A stretch of 64,000 bases of DNA, from contig JABMLH010000006.1 in the NCBI GenBank assembly GCA_013205085.1, forward strand, positions 62,001 to 126,000, written 5' to 3'. This document shows, in pieces, positions 44,622-52,720 of the stretch. Position 1 is the first letter of the stretch; each line of letters starts with the position of its first letter. The notes beneath the pieces were generated by a model. It was given only the letters and a program-made list of their open reading frames with translations. It was not told the DNA's origin and searched no databases. Origin of the DNA: Microbacteriaceae bacterium VKM Ac-2854. GTDB lineage: Bacteria; Actinomycetota; Actinomycetes; Actinomycetales; Microbacteriaceae. A program made the translations under genes and the position numbers.

Positions 44622-47471
44622 ATGAGCAGCACGGCCAGGCCCGACGTCACCCTCGAACTCGCAGCGGCGATCGCCGCCGAGCACTTCGGCGTCACCGGCG
44701 CCCTCACCGAGCTCGGCAGCCAGCAGGATCGCAACTACCTGATCGAGAACGAGCACGGGCGTCGGCTGCTCAAGATCACGAACCCTGCGGAGGCGCCGGC
44801 GGAGGTGGCCGCGCAGAACGCGGTGATGGCGGCCCTGAACGCGGCGGGACTCACCGCCCCGCAACCGCTCCCCTCGGGGACCGGCGCTCTCATCAGCGCC
44901 GTCGCGATCGGCGGCGTGGAGCACCGGGTGCGCCTGCTCAGTTTTGTCGACGGCACCCCGCTGATCGACTTCGAGTACCTCGGCCGCGATGCGATCCGGC
45001 AGCTCGGCCGCCTGGCCGGGCGGGTGTCGCTCGCCCTCGCCCCCGTCACGCACGAGGGCCTCGCCCGCGAGTTCCAGTGGGACCTCCGCCGCGGCGACGA
45101 GGTGGTCACCGAGCGTCTGCGGCACGTTCCGGATGAGCGCCGCGCGGCGATCGAGGCCGCGCTCGCCCGGATCCGGCCGCGACTCGCGCCGCTGTCGCCG
45201 AGCCTGCCGACCACGACCGTGCACGGCGACCTCACCGACGACAACGTCGTCTGCAGCGTCGACGCGGCCGGACGCCCCGTGATCGACGGCATCATCGACC
45301 TCGGCGATGCCTCGACCGGGTGGCGGGTCGCCGAACTCGCGATCACCGCGACCGCTGTCCTCCACCACGATCCGACCCGCCCCTTCGACGCCCTGGAACT
45401 GATCGCCGCCTTCGACGAGATCGTGCCGTTGACCGACGCCGAGATCGACGCGCTCTGGCCGCTGATCGTGCTGCGCGGCGCGGTGCTCGTCGCCTCGGGC
45501 GAGGAGCAGGTCGCCGAGGATCCGGACAACCACTACGCCGACGTCGCCCGCGAACGCGAGTGGTCGATCTTCGCCTCCGCCGCCGGAGTCGATCTCGACG
45601 TCGCCGCGGCGGCGGTGCGGCGGCGACTGGGCCGGCCGGCAGCGCCCGCCCCGACGCCCCGCGTCGAAGAGTTCCTGATCGGCGACGGCGCACCGCCGCG
45701 CCTCGTCGATCTCGGCTACGCGAGCGCAGCGCTGGGCGAGGGCTCCTGGTTCGCGGGAGCCGCCGAGGAAACACGACTGCTCGCGGAGGCCGCCCTCACC
45801 GGCGTCGCGGCGACCCGCTTCGGCGAATCGCGGCTGACCCGCTCTCCCGCCCGCTTCAGCGCCGAACCGGCCAACACCGCGCTCGGGATCGAGGTGCTGC
45901 CGGGCGGCGAGCTGCGCGCTCCCTTCGACGGGGTGCTCGTGCGACGGCACGGGCTGAGCGTGCTCGACGGCGCGACGCATAGCGTCTGGCTGGATGCTCC
46001 GTGCTTCAAAGGCCCCGTCCGCGCCGGTGCGGTGATCGGCCGCGCCGAGGCCGTCACCGTCTGGCTCACGGTCGGCCCGCTCGATGCCGCGCCACCGCGT
46101 TTCGTCCGCGCCGCCGAGTTCGGCTCCTACGCCGCCGTCTTCCTCGACCCCGCTCCCCTGTTCGGCTGGACGTCGACCGCCGCCCAGCACACGGATCCGG
46201 CCCGCACTCTCGTTCGGCGCGAGCACGCCTACGACCCGCTGCAGAGCCACTACTACGCCGAGCCGCCGCAGATCGAGCGCGGCTGGCGCGAGCACCTCAT
46301 CGACACCGACGGCCGGCACTACCTCGACATGGTGAACAACGTCACGGTCCTCGGCCACGGGCATCCGCGGATCGTCGCCGCCGCGGCCGAGCAGTGGCGG
46401 CTGCTGAACACCAACTCGCGCTTCCACTACGACGCCGTGGCCCGGTTCAGCGAGCGACTGCTGGCGACGCTGCCCGCCTCGTTCGACACCGTCCTCCTGG
46501 TGAACAGCGGCACCGAAGCCGTCGACCTCGCGTTGCGGCTGACCGCAGCCTTCACCGGCCGCGCCGATGTGCTGTGCGTCAGCGAGTCGTATCACGGCTG
46601 GTCGCTCGCGACGGATGCGGTCTCGACCTCGGTCTCCGACAATCCGCGGGCCGAGGAGACCCGGCCCGACTGGGTGCACGTCACGCCGACGCCGAACGCC
46701 TACCGCGGTGCGTACCGAGGGCCGGATGCCGGCGCACACTACGCCGCCGACACCGTCGGCCTGCTCCGGGGCTTGGCCGCGAGCGGCACCCCGGTCGGCA
46801 CCTTCATCGCCGAGCCGCGGGCCGGCAACGCCGGAGCGATCGAGGTGCCGGCGGGCTACCTCGCCGCGGTGTCCGCCGCCGTCCGCGCCGGCGGCGGCGT
46901 CACGATCTCGGACGAGGTGCAGGTCGGCTACGGGCGCCAGGGCGATGTCTTCTGGGGCTTCCAGCAGCATCCGGGGGTGGTCCCGGACGTACTGACCGTC
47001 GCGAAGGCGATGGGCAACGGGCATCCGCTCGGCGCGGTGATCACCCGACGGGAGATCGCCGATGCCCTCGCCTCGCAGGGCACCTTCTTCTCCTCGGCGG
47101 GCGGCAGCACGCTCAGCTGCCGGATCGGCGAGACGGTGCTCGATGTGATCGACGCGGAGGGCCTGCAGCAGAACGCGGCCGAGATGGGCGAGCTGCTGCG
47201 GCGCGAGATCCTGGCGTTGCACCATCCGCTGATCGGCGCGGTGCACGGCCGCGGGCTCTACCTCGGCGTCGAGCTGGTGCGGGAGGGCCTGGTCCCTGCG
47301 CAGGAGGAGACCGCGGCGTTGTGCGAGCGGATGCGCGAGCTCGGCGTGATCGTGCAGCCGACGGGTGACCGGCAGAACATCCTCAAGGTGAAGCCGCCGC
47401 TGTGCTTCAGCGCCGAGAGCGCTCGCTTCTTCGTCGCGATGCTCGACGAGGCGCTGACGCGGGGGTTCTGA
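44622..47471 (+). CDS. Phosphotransferase - class III aminotransferase fusion
   Basis: A 949-residue, three-part protein. Residues about 1-330 are an APH/choline-kinase-like domain with the catalytic HGDLTDDNV and metal-binding IDLGD. Residues about 350-510 form a central beta-rich, lipoyl/M23-like domain (FDGVLVRRHG). Residues about 520-949 are a class III PLP aminotransferase fold with ISDEVQVGYGR and the PLP Lys in TVAKAMGNG. Such fusions are related to ethanolamine-phosphate phospholyases, so phosphorylation and elimination of an amino alcohol on one polypeptide is plausible. Nothing nearby specifies the substrate. It converges on the WYL regulator, with element C between. Confidence 0.87.
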   Translation: MSSTARPDVTLELAAAIAAEHFGVTGALTELGSQQDRNYLIENEHGRRLLKITNPAEAPAEVAAQNAVMAALNAAGLTAPQPLPSGTGALISAVAIGGVEHRVRLLSFVDGTPLIDFEYLGRDAIRQLGRLAGRVSLALAPVTHEGLAREFQWDLRRGDEVVTERLRHVPDERRAAIEAALARIRPRLAPLSPSLPTTTVHGDLTDDNVVCSVDAAGRPVIDGIIDLGDASTGWRVAELAITATAVLHHDPTRPFDALELIAAFDEIVPLTDAEIDALWPLIVLRGAVLVASGEEQVAEDPDNHYADVAREREWSIFASAAGVDLDVAAAAVRRRLGRPAAPAPTPRVEEFLIGDGAPPRLVDLGYASAALGEGSWFAGAAEETRLLAEAALTGVAATRFGESRLTRSPARFSAEPANTALGIEVLPGGELRAPFDGVLVRRHGLSVLDGATHSVWLDAPCFKGPVRAGAVIGRAEAVTVWLTVGPLDAAPPRFVRAAEFGSYAAVFLDPAPLFGWTSTAAQHTDPARTLVRREHAYDPLQSHYYAEPPQIERGWREHLIDTDGRHYLDMVNNVTVLGHGHPRIVAAAAEQWRLLNTNSRFHYDAVARFSERLLATLPASFDTVLLVNSGTEAVDLALRLTAAFTGRADVLCVSESYHGWSLATDAVSTSVSDNPRAEETRPDWVHVTPTPNAYRGAYRGPDAGAHYAADTVGLLRGLAASGTPVGTFIAEPRAGNAGAIEVPAGYLAAVSAAVRAGGGVTISDEVQVGYGRQGDVFWGFQQHPGVVPDVLTVAKAMGNGHPLGAVITRREIADALASQGTFFSSAGGSTLSCRIGETVLDVIDAEGLQQNAAEMGELLRREILALHHPLIGAVHGRGLYLGVELVREGLVPAQEETAALCERMRELGVIVQPTGDRQNILKVKPPLCFSAESARFFVAMLDEALTRGF

Positions 47472-47487
47472 CGCCGCGACGCGTGCA

Positions 47488-47551
47488 CAACCTCGGCTGA
47501 GAGTGCCGCTCATCGCTGATGGCGGCTGACGACTCATCTCAGCCGAGGTTG
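47488..47551. repeat. Nested inverted-repeat element C
   Basis: Arms CAACCTCGGCTGAGA and TCTCAGCCGAGGTTG (15 bp, perfect) flank a 34-nt centre with a GCCGC/GCGGC pair. It lies between convergent genes, and its right arm encodes the last residues of the WYL regulator. Confidence 0.82.
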
Positions 47552-48484
47552 CGTTCGGTTCATCCGCCCGAACCGCTCCGCCAGCTCCGCGAACGCGGTC
47601 GAGAGCTCGGGCGGCGACACCACCTCGATCTCCGCGTCGAAACGCGCGAGCCCCGCGGCGAGCGCCACCCACGACCACGCCCCCATCCGCAGCCGGCAGC
47701 GGTCAGGGCCGAGCGGTTCGACGATCGCGTCGTCCAGGTAGGGCGCGACGGCCGAGGCCGGCAGCCCGAGGATCACCTCGCCCTCGCACGGCCAGCGGTC
47801 CGCGGTCGCCGACCCCTTGAACCGTGCCGAGACGAACGCCGCGACGTCGCCACCCGGCACCTCCCGCGGCGCGAATCGCGCTCCGGTGGGGCTGCGCGGC
47901 GCGAGCCGGTCCAGCCGGAAGGTGCGCCACGCCTCCCGATCCAGGTCCCAGGCGACCAGATACCAGCGCCCGGCGCGGCTGATCACGTGGTGCGGCTCCG
48001 CGCGCCGCGGCGCCTCGTTGTAGTCGAAGCGCAGCACCACCCGTTCTCGAACGGCCGCCGTCACCGCCAGCAGCACCTCGGACGGAACCTGCGGATCCGC
48101 GCGCGGCGGCACCACCGTGAACACCACGCCGTCGATCCGGTGCCGCAGCCGCGACGGCATCACCTGGCGCACCGTGGCCAGCGCCCGTTCCGCGGCCTCG
48201 CCCACACCCGACGCCGCAGCGACCTGCAGCGCGACCGCGAGCGCCACCGCCTGTTCGTCGTCGAACAGCAGCGGCGGCAACTCAGACCCCGGCTCGAGCC
48301 GGTAGCCGCCGTCCGGCCCCTTGATCGCGTGCACCCGGTAGCCCAGCTCGCGCAACCGGTCGACATCGCGCCGCACCGTGCGCGCGCTGATCTCGAGCCG
48401 CTGCGCCAGCAGCTGCCCCGGCCAGTCGCGCCGGGTCTGCAGCAGCGAGAGCAGCGTGAGCATCCGCGCCGAGGTTGTCGCCAT
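47534..48484 (-). CDS. WYL-domain transcriptional regulator (DeoR/YafY-like)
   Basis: A 316-residue protein: N-terminal helix-turn-helix (about 1-60; LAQRLEISARTVRRDVDRLRELGY), WYL domain (about 135-220; LRFDYNEAP, RWYLVAWDLDR) and a C-terminal WCX region. Family members sense nucleic acid or nucleotide ligands and regulate neighbouring genes. It is divergent from the frameshifted VOC gene at 48588, which it may control. Its last codons lie in the right arm of element C. Confidence 0.9.
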   Translation of the reverse strand: MATTSARMLTLLSLLQTRRDWPGQLLAQRLEISARTVRRDVDRLRELGYRVHAIKGPDGGYRLEPGSELPPLLFDDEQAVALAVALQVAAASGVGEAAERALATVRQVMPSRLRHRIDGVVFTVVPPRADPQVPSEVLLAVTAAVRERVVLRFDYNEAPRRAEPHHVISRAGRWYLVAWDLDREAWRTFRLDRLAPRSPTGARFAPREVPGGDVAAFVSARFKGSATADRWPCEGEVILGLPASAVAPYLDDAIVEPLGPDRCRLRMGAWSWVALAAGLARFDAEIEVVSPPELSTAFAELAERFGRMNRTQPRLR

Positions 48485-48587
48485 GGATCCATCTTCGCCG
48501 AAGTAGCGGACGAAAACTGGCCGCTACCACTGTCAGTCTGGTCTCGTACCGAGCGGACGACCGCCGGACGAATCGAAGGAGCACATC

Positions 48588-48999
48588 ATGAGCATGCAGA
48601 TCACCCCGCACCTGAACTTCCGCGGCCAGGCCCGCGAGGCGCTCGAGTTCTACCAGTCCGCCTTCGGCGGCGAACTGAGCATCGCCACCTACGCCGACCT
48701 CGGCGGCGCCGCCGACGAAGCGGATGCGCAGAAGGTCATCTTCGGCCAGGTCACCGCCCCGAGCGGCTTCCGGATCATGGCCTTCGACATCCTCGAGCCC
48801 CGCCCGTTCCACCCCGGTGAGAGCGCCTTCTTCGTCTCGGCGCGCGTCACCGACGCCGACGAACTCACCGACGCCTGGGCCACCCTCTCGGACGGCGCCA
48901 CCGTGCTGGTGCCGCTGCCCCTCCGCCTGGTCGCCCGTCTACGGCATGCTCACCGACCGCTTCGGCGTCACGTGGGTGATGGACGCCGCCACCGCCTGA
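48588..48999 (+). pseudogene. VOC-family (PhnB-like) protein, frameshifted near its 3' end
   Basis: The first 110 or so codons read as a PhnB-like VOC protein (PHLNFRGQAREALEFYQSAFGGELSI). Around 48915-48920, at GCTGCCCCTCC, the frame is lost: the expected ending SAWSPVYGMLTDRFGVTWVMD continues in the next frame and stops at 48999, while the original frame runs on to 49073 through unrelated codons and the left arm of element D. A run of four C is involved, so a sequencing error is as likely as a real mutation. The intended product would be about 137 residues. Divergent from the WYL regulator. Confidence 0.75.
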
Positions 49000-49016
49000 T
49001 CCGGGCGTCGGCCTCG

Positions 49017-49099
49017 GCGGAAATGCAGGGTCAGGACGGAGATGAGGCCGGAACATGCGGATGCGCACGGTAACTTCCCCGCTCGCCCTGCATTTCCGC
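49017..49099. repeat. Nested inverted-repeat element D
   Basis: Arms GCGGAAATGCAGGG and CCCTGCATTTCCGC (14 bp, perfect) flank a 55-nt centre with a small TGCG/CGCA pair. It lies between the frameshifted VOC gene and the convergent oxidoreductase. Confidence 0.78.
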
Positions 49100-49150
49100 G
49101 GAACGCACCCGGCCATCCCCCACCCGGCCATCCGCCGCCCGCCGCCCCGC

Positions 49151-50119
49151 TCACAGCACGACCACCAGCTTCCCCGTCACCGCCCCGCTCTCCATGTCCG
49201 CGTGCGCCTGCACGATCTCGTCCAGGCCGTACACGCGCCCGATCGGCACGGACGCCTCGCCCGCCGCGACCGCATCCAGGAACTCCTGCAGCACCTCCGC
49301 CGGCAGGTCGCTCGATTGACCGGAATAGGCGGTCAGCCGCACCCCGTTGGGCAGCAGATCCATCGGATAGAAGTCGGGGATGGTCCACACATCCGCGAGC
49401 ATGCCCGTGAAGCAGACGGTGCCGTGCACGGCCGTCGCCCGGAGCGTGTCGCGCAGGGTGTCGGTGCCGACCAGTTCGACCGCCCCGTCGACGCCGTCGG
49501 GCAGGAGCGCCCGCACCTGCTCCGCGATCGATCCGGAGTCGACGAGTACGTGATCGACGCCGACCCCGGTGAGGATGTCCGCCTTCGCGGCGCTGCGCGT
49601 GGTCGCGAGCACGGTCATCCCCATCCGCTTGGCCAGCACCGCGAGCGCCAGGCCCACGGATGAGGTGCCGCCGCGGATCAGCAGCGTGCCGCCGGGTCGC
49701 GCAGCCACTCCCACCGTCAGCGAACCGTACGCCGTCTGCAGCATCTCGGGCACCGAGCCGAGCGTCGCCGCGGGCAGCTCGCTGCGGAACGGGATCACGA
49801 TCGCCGCCGGCACCAGCACGTACTCGGCGTAACCGCCGTCGATGGAACGCCCCATGCCGCCCATCAGCGCGACGACCTGCTGGCCGGGCGCGAACTCGCC
49901 GCCGGGCGCCGCCACCACGATGCCGCTGGCCTCGATGCCGGGGATGCGCGGCAGCGAACCCGAGGAGCCCATCCCGCGACGGAAGTGCAACTCCGATCGG
50001 TTCAGGCCGAACGCGATCACCCGGATGAGCACCTCGCCCGCGGCGGGAACGGGCCGCGGCACGGCCAGGACGGTGAGCACCTCCGGTCCGCCGAAGTGAT
50101 CGAGGACGACCGCGCGCAT
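49151..50119 (-). CDS. Zinc-free quinone oxidoreductase / MDR-family reductase
   Basis: A 322-residue NAD(P)H-dependent medium-chain reductase. It has the GroES-like N-terminal domain (LNRSELHFRRG, PRIPGIEASGIV), the Rossmann motif IRGGTSSVGLAL (about 150) and lacks zinc-binding Cys, which places it with quinone oxidoreductases. The family normally starts at MRAVVLDHF, the ATG at 50119; in-frame ATGs lie at 50131 and 50140. A TTACATGTAA box is 38 nt upstream of this start, and an identical box precedes the nearby MarR gene, so MarR control is likely. Probably protects against a quinone or reactive carbonyl. Confidence 0.87.
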   Translation of the reverse strand: MRAVVLDHFGGPEVLTVLAVPRPVPAAGEVLIRVIAFGLNRSELHFRRGMGSSGSLPRIPGIEASGIVVAAPGGEFAPGQQVVALMGGMGRSIDGGYAEYVLVPAAIVIPFRSELPAATLGSVPEMLQTAYGSLTVGVAARPGGTLLIRGGTSSVGLALAVLAKRMGMTVLATTRSAAKADILTGVGVDHVLVDSGSIAEQVRALLPDGVDGAVELVGTDTLRDTLRATAVHGTVCFTGMLADVWTIPDFYPMDLLPNGVRLTAYSGQSSDLPAEVLQEFLDAVAAGEASVPIGRVYGLDEIVQAHADMESGAVTGKLVVVL

Positions 50120-50157
50120 CGTGTTCTGCATGCGCAACATGATGCCACGTAATTTAA

Positions 50158-50167
50158 TTACATGTAA
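50158..50167. promoter_or_regulatory. Palindromic MarR box, copy 1
   Basis: TTACATGTAA, perfect palindrome in an AT-rich stretch between the divergent oxidoreductase and small membrane gene. Identical to the box at 50499-50508. Confidence 0.65.
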
Positions 50168-50215
50168 GCCACTTTCCCAGCCGCTACGATCTCCAACGGA
50201 ACATCGGGAGATCGT

Positions 50216-50494
50216 ATGGAACACGAAGGCAAGCCGCTCGCCGCCGACGAGACGGACCCGCAGCACCGCCAGCCGGTCGGCGTTGCCTCGGTGCACGTGC
50301 GCGCTCTGATCACGTGGATCGCGATCTTCCCGATGGTCGCGGTCGGCATGAGCGTGATGGGCTTGTTCGCGAACGATTGGCACCCGATCCTGCGGGCACT
50401 GGTGCTCACCGCGGTCGTGGTGCCCCTCGCCGTCTACGTCGTGGTGCCACGCCTGCTGCTGCTGCGCGCCAGGCTCGTCAGCGGTCGCCGATGA
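50216..50494 (+). CDS. Small two-helix membrane protein
   Basis: A 92-residue protein with a hydrophilic N-terminus (about 1-28) and two hydrophobic helices (about 30-50 and 57-83), ending in a basic tail. No family recognised with certainty. Starts with ATG at 50216. It lies between two identical palindromic boxes and is probably co-regulated with the oxidoreductase and MarR genes. Confidence 0.7.
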   Translation: MEHEGKPLAADETDPQHRQPVGVASVHVRALITWIAIFPMVAVGMSVMGLFANDWHPILRALVLTAVVVPLAVYVVVPRLLLLRARLVSGRR

Positions 50495-50498
50495 TGCA

Positions 50499-50508
50499 TT
50501 ACATGTAA
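50499..50508. promoter_or_regulatory. Palindromic MarR box, copy 2
   Basis: TTACATGTAA, 10 nt upstream of the MarR start codon and identical to the box at 50158-50167. Suits autorepression. Confidence 0.65.
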
Positions 50509-50517
50509 CCTTCTTCG

Positions 50518-50937
50518 ATGGACTCCATCCGCACTCCGTTCAACACGGTCGTCCGCGCCCAGATCGACCTCTGGAACGCGCTCGAGCGCCGGCTCCGCTC
50601 GGTGCCGGGCGCGGTGAGCATCGGGCGCTGCGACGTGCTGGAGGTCGCCGGCGCCGCCGAGTCGGCGCGGGTGCAGGACATCGCGGCGGCACTGCGCATC
50701 ACCGTCGGCGGCGCGAGTCGCCTGGTCGACCGACTCGAAGCCGACGGCCTGCTCGTCCGCGAAGCGCATCCCTCCGATCGGCGCAGCTCCCGCGTGGTCC
50801 TCACCGAGGCCGGCCGCGCCGCGCTCGCGATCACCGTCCCGGCCATCAACGCCGCCCTCGCCGAACTCCTCGGCCCTGCCGGCTCCCGCGAACTCCGCTC
50901 GGCCGCCGCCGCCCTCGCGCGGGTCCGCCTGCCCTGA
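50518..50937 (+). CDS. MarR-family transcriptional regulator
   Basis: A 139-residue winged-helix protein (ARVQDIAAALRITVGGASRLVDRLEADGLLVRE as the recognition helix and following segment; HPSDRRSSRVVLTEAGR as the wing). MarR proteins bind palindromes as dimers and release on ligand binding or oxidation. Two identical TTACATGTAA boxes, before this gene and before the divergent oxidoreductase/membrane pair, are the likely sites. No clear Shine-Dalgarno lies before the ATG at 50518; the transcript may be leaderless or nearly so. Confidence 0.9.
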   Translation: MDSIRTPFNTVVRAQIDLWNALERRLRSVPGAVSIGRCDVLEVAGAAESARVQDIAAALRITVGGASRLVDRLEADGLLVREAHPSDRRSSRVVLTEAGRAALAITVPAINAALAELLGPAGSRELRSAAAALARVRLP

Positions 50938-50963
50938 GCCACCGCCCGGGCCCCGCGCGTCGA

Positions 50964-51614
50964 TCAGGTGTCGATGAGGTGCGGATTCAGGAACGACAGG
51001 GTGCGCGCGTACGCCAGGGCCGCCGCCGCCGGCACCACCGCGTCCACGAGGTTGCCGTTGGCGAAGTACCGACCGGTGTCGGGGTAGGTGTACGCGGTCA
51101 CCGGAGTGCCGGTGTCGCGGAGGCGATTCACGAACGACTCCGGGTCCGCATCCGCCGGCCATTCGTCGCGCTGAGCGAGGTGCAGCAGCGCCGGGCAGGG
51201 CACGATGCCGTGCTCGTCCCCGGCGAGCGTCGCGTAGTACGCGACGACCGCGTCCACCGTGCCGACGCTCGCGGCGAGCAGGCCGAGGTGCCCGCCGAAG
51301 CCGAAGCCGATGATGCCGAACCGGCGCGCACCCGCGTCCCGGCCCGTGGCCAGCGCCTCCGCGACCGTCGCGAGTGCGCGGTCCTGGGCCGCCATCGCCG
51401 CGAGCTCGCGGGCGTCCTCCTCGGCCAGCGTCGCCCAACCATCGTAGAGGTCGGGCACGAGCACGTGGTAGCCGTGTTTGGCCACCGCGGCGGCGAACGG
51501 CTCCAGCCACGGCAGCCGGCCGTACGCGTCGTGCAGGATCACCACGAGTGGGCGCCCGGCCTGCCCGAATTCGAGGGCGGCGCCGGGCGAGGGGATCTGC
51601 ACCAGCTCGGTCAC
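50964..51614 (-). CDS. Dienelactone hydrolase-like protein lacking the usual catalytic Cys
   Basis: A 216-residue alpha/beta hydrolase related to the protein at 35879-36607 (LHDAYGRLPWLEPFA, HVLVPDLYDGW). The nucleophile elbow reads GFGFGGHL: where functional members have GFCxGG, this one has Gly in the Cys position. The acid and His motifs are also weak (TYPDTGRYFAN). It is therefore probably inactive as a hydrolase or has another role. GTG at 51614 has GGAGG only one base away; ATG at 51653 is an alternative. Confidence 0.75.
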   Translation of the reverse strand: MTELVQIPSPGAALEFGQAGRPLVVILHDAYGRLPWLEPFAAAVAKHGYHVLVPDLYDGWATLAEEDARELAAMAAQDRALATVAEALATGRDAGARRFGIIGFGFGGHLGLLAASVGTVDAVVAYYATLAGDEHGIVPCPALLHLAQRDEWPADADPESFVNRLRDTGTPVTAYTYPDTGRYFANGNLVDAVVPAAAALAYARTLSFLNPHLIDT

Positions 51615-51706
51615 GCCTCCACTGTGCACCGAACCATGGGAGGATGCGCGCATTAGCCCTGATCCCACGGCGTGTCGCGGCCGCTCCCCGATCCGCGGCC
51701 CGGCGC

Positions 51707-52447
51707 TCAGGCCGGCGCGACCGGCGGCCGAGCGCCGGAGGCCGGCCGACGTCGAAGCCGCAGAACGAGCAACTGCGCCAAGAAGCGGGTGCCCTGTCCC
51801 ACATCCGCCTTCGAGACACCGGCGCCGCGCGGACCGAAGTCGAGCGGCACCTCCGTCGCCCGTGGCGCGTTGGCGACCAGGATCTCGAGCAGGATCTTGA
51901 ACCCCCGCGGCCGCAGCAGCCCGAGGTCGAGCGCCGCCGTGCGCACCGCGAAGTAGCCGGTCATCGGATCCGTCACCGGACGCAGGCGGATCGGGAACAG
52001 CGCCCGCACCAGGAGAGTCGCCGACCGCGATACGACGCGGCGCACGCGGTTGTCGAGCCCGGCCGAGGATCCGCCGTCGACGTTGCGCGAGGCCACCACC
52101 AGGTCGGCGCCGCGACTCGCGCCGGCGGCCAACAGCTCGGGGATCAGCTCGGGCGGATGCTGCAGATCGGCGTCCATCACAACGCACCAGTCGCTGTCGC
52201 TGAGTCGCAGGCCCTCGATCACCGCGCCGGCCAAGCCGCCCACCGGCTCCGCTCGGTGCCGAACCCGGATGCGCATCGCGCTCGACGCCGCCACCGCGCG
52301 GATCACGTCGGCCGTCTCGTCGGTGGAGTCGTCGATGAACAGGATGTCCGTCTGCCGCGGCACCGCGACGGCCTCGATCCGCCGCACGAGTTCGGCGATG
52401 TTCGGCGCCTCGTTGTACGTGGGCAGGATGACGGTCAGGGAGGTCAT
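51707..52447 (-). CDS. Family 2 glycosyltransferase (dolichol-phosphate mannosyltransferase-like)
   Basis: A 246-residue GT-A enzyme: VILPTYNEAPNIAEL at the start, FIDDSTDET and the metal-binding MDADLQHPPE (about 91-100). It resembles DPM1-type polyprenol-phosphate glycosyltransferases, acting at the inner membrane face; no membrane helices are attached. ATG at 52447 has AGGAAGG upstream. Expected to transfer a sugar from a nucleotide donor to polyprenyl phosphate for protein or wall glycosylation. Confidence 0.87.
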   Translation of the reverse strand: MTSLTVILPTYNEAPNIAELVRRIEAVAVPRQTDILFIDDSTDETADVIRAVAASSAMRIRVRHRAEPVGGLAGAVIEGLRLSDSDWCVVMDADLQHPPELIPELLAAGASRGADLVVASRNVDGGSSAGLDNRVRRVVSRSATLLVRALFPIRLRPVTDPMTGYFAVRTAALDLGLLRPRGFKILLEILVANAPRATEVPLDFGPRGAGVSKADVGQGTRFLAQLLVLRLRRRPASGARPPVAPA

Positions 52448-52585
52448 CGAGTCGCCTTCCTGGCAGAGATCGCGGGCGCGGGCGGCACCGCAACCGAGCC
52501 TAGGGGGCGCGCGCGCACCCGCGCTCCCGTTGGCCACCCGCCGCTGCGCATTGCTAGAGTGGTGCGCGTCGCCGCGAGGCGAAAC

Positions 52586-52659
52586 GCGACTGTAGTTCAA
52601 TGGCAGAACTTCTGCTTCCCAAGCAGATAGCGCGGGTTCGATTCCCGTCAGTCGCTCCA
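52586..52659 (+). tRNA. tRNA-Gly (anticodon CCC)
   Basis: Acceptor stem GCGACTG/CAGTCGC, anticodon stem TCTGC/GCAGA with loop TTCCCAA, T arm CGGGTTCGATTCCCG, and an encoded CCA end at 52657-52659. The anticodon CCC reads GGG. An integrase gene starts 62 nt beyond its 3' end, so the tRNA is the probable attachment site of the adjoining island. Confidence 0.95.
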
Positions 52660-52720
52660 GGCCCGGTCAGAGGGCATTTTCGTTCCTAGCCTCGCTGAGC
52701 CATCCGGCCAAGGTCGCTGT

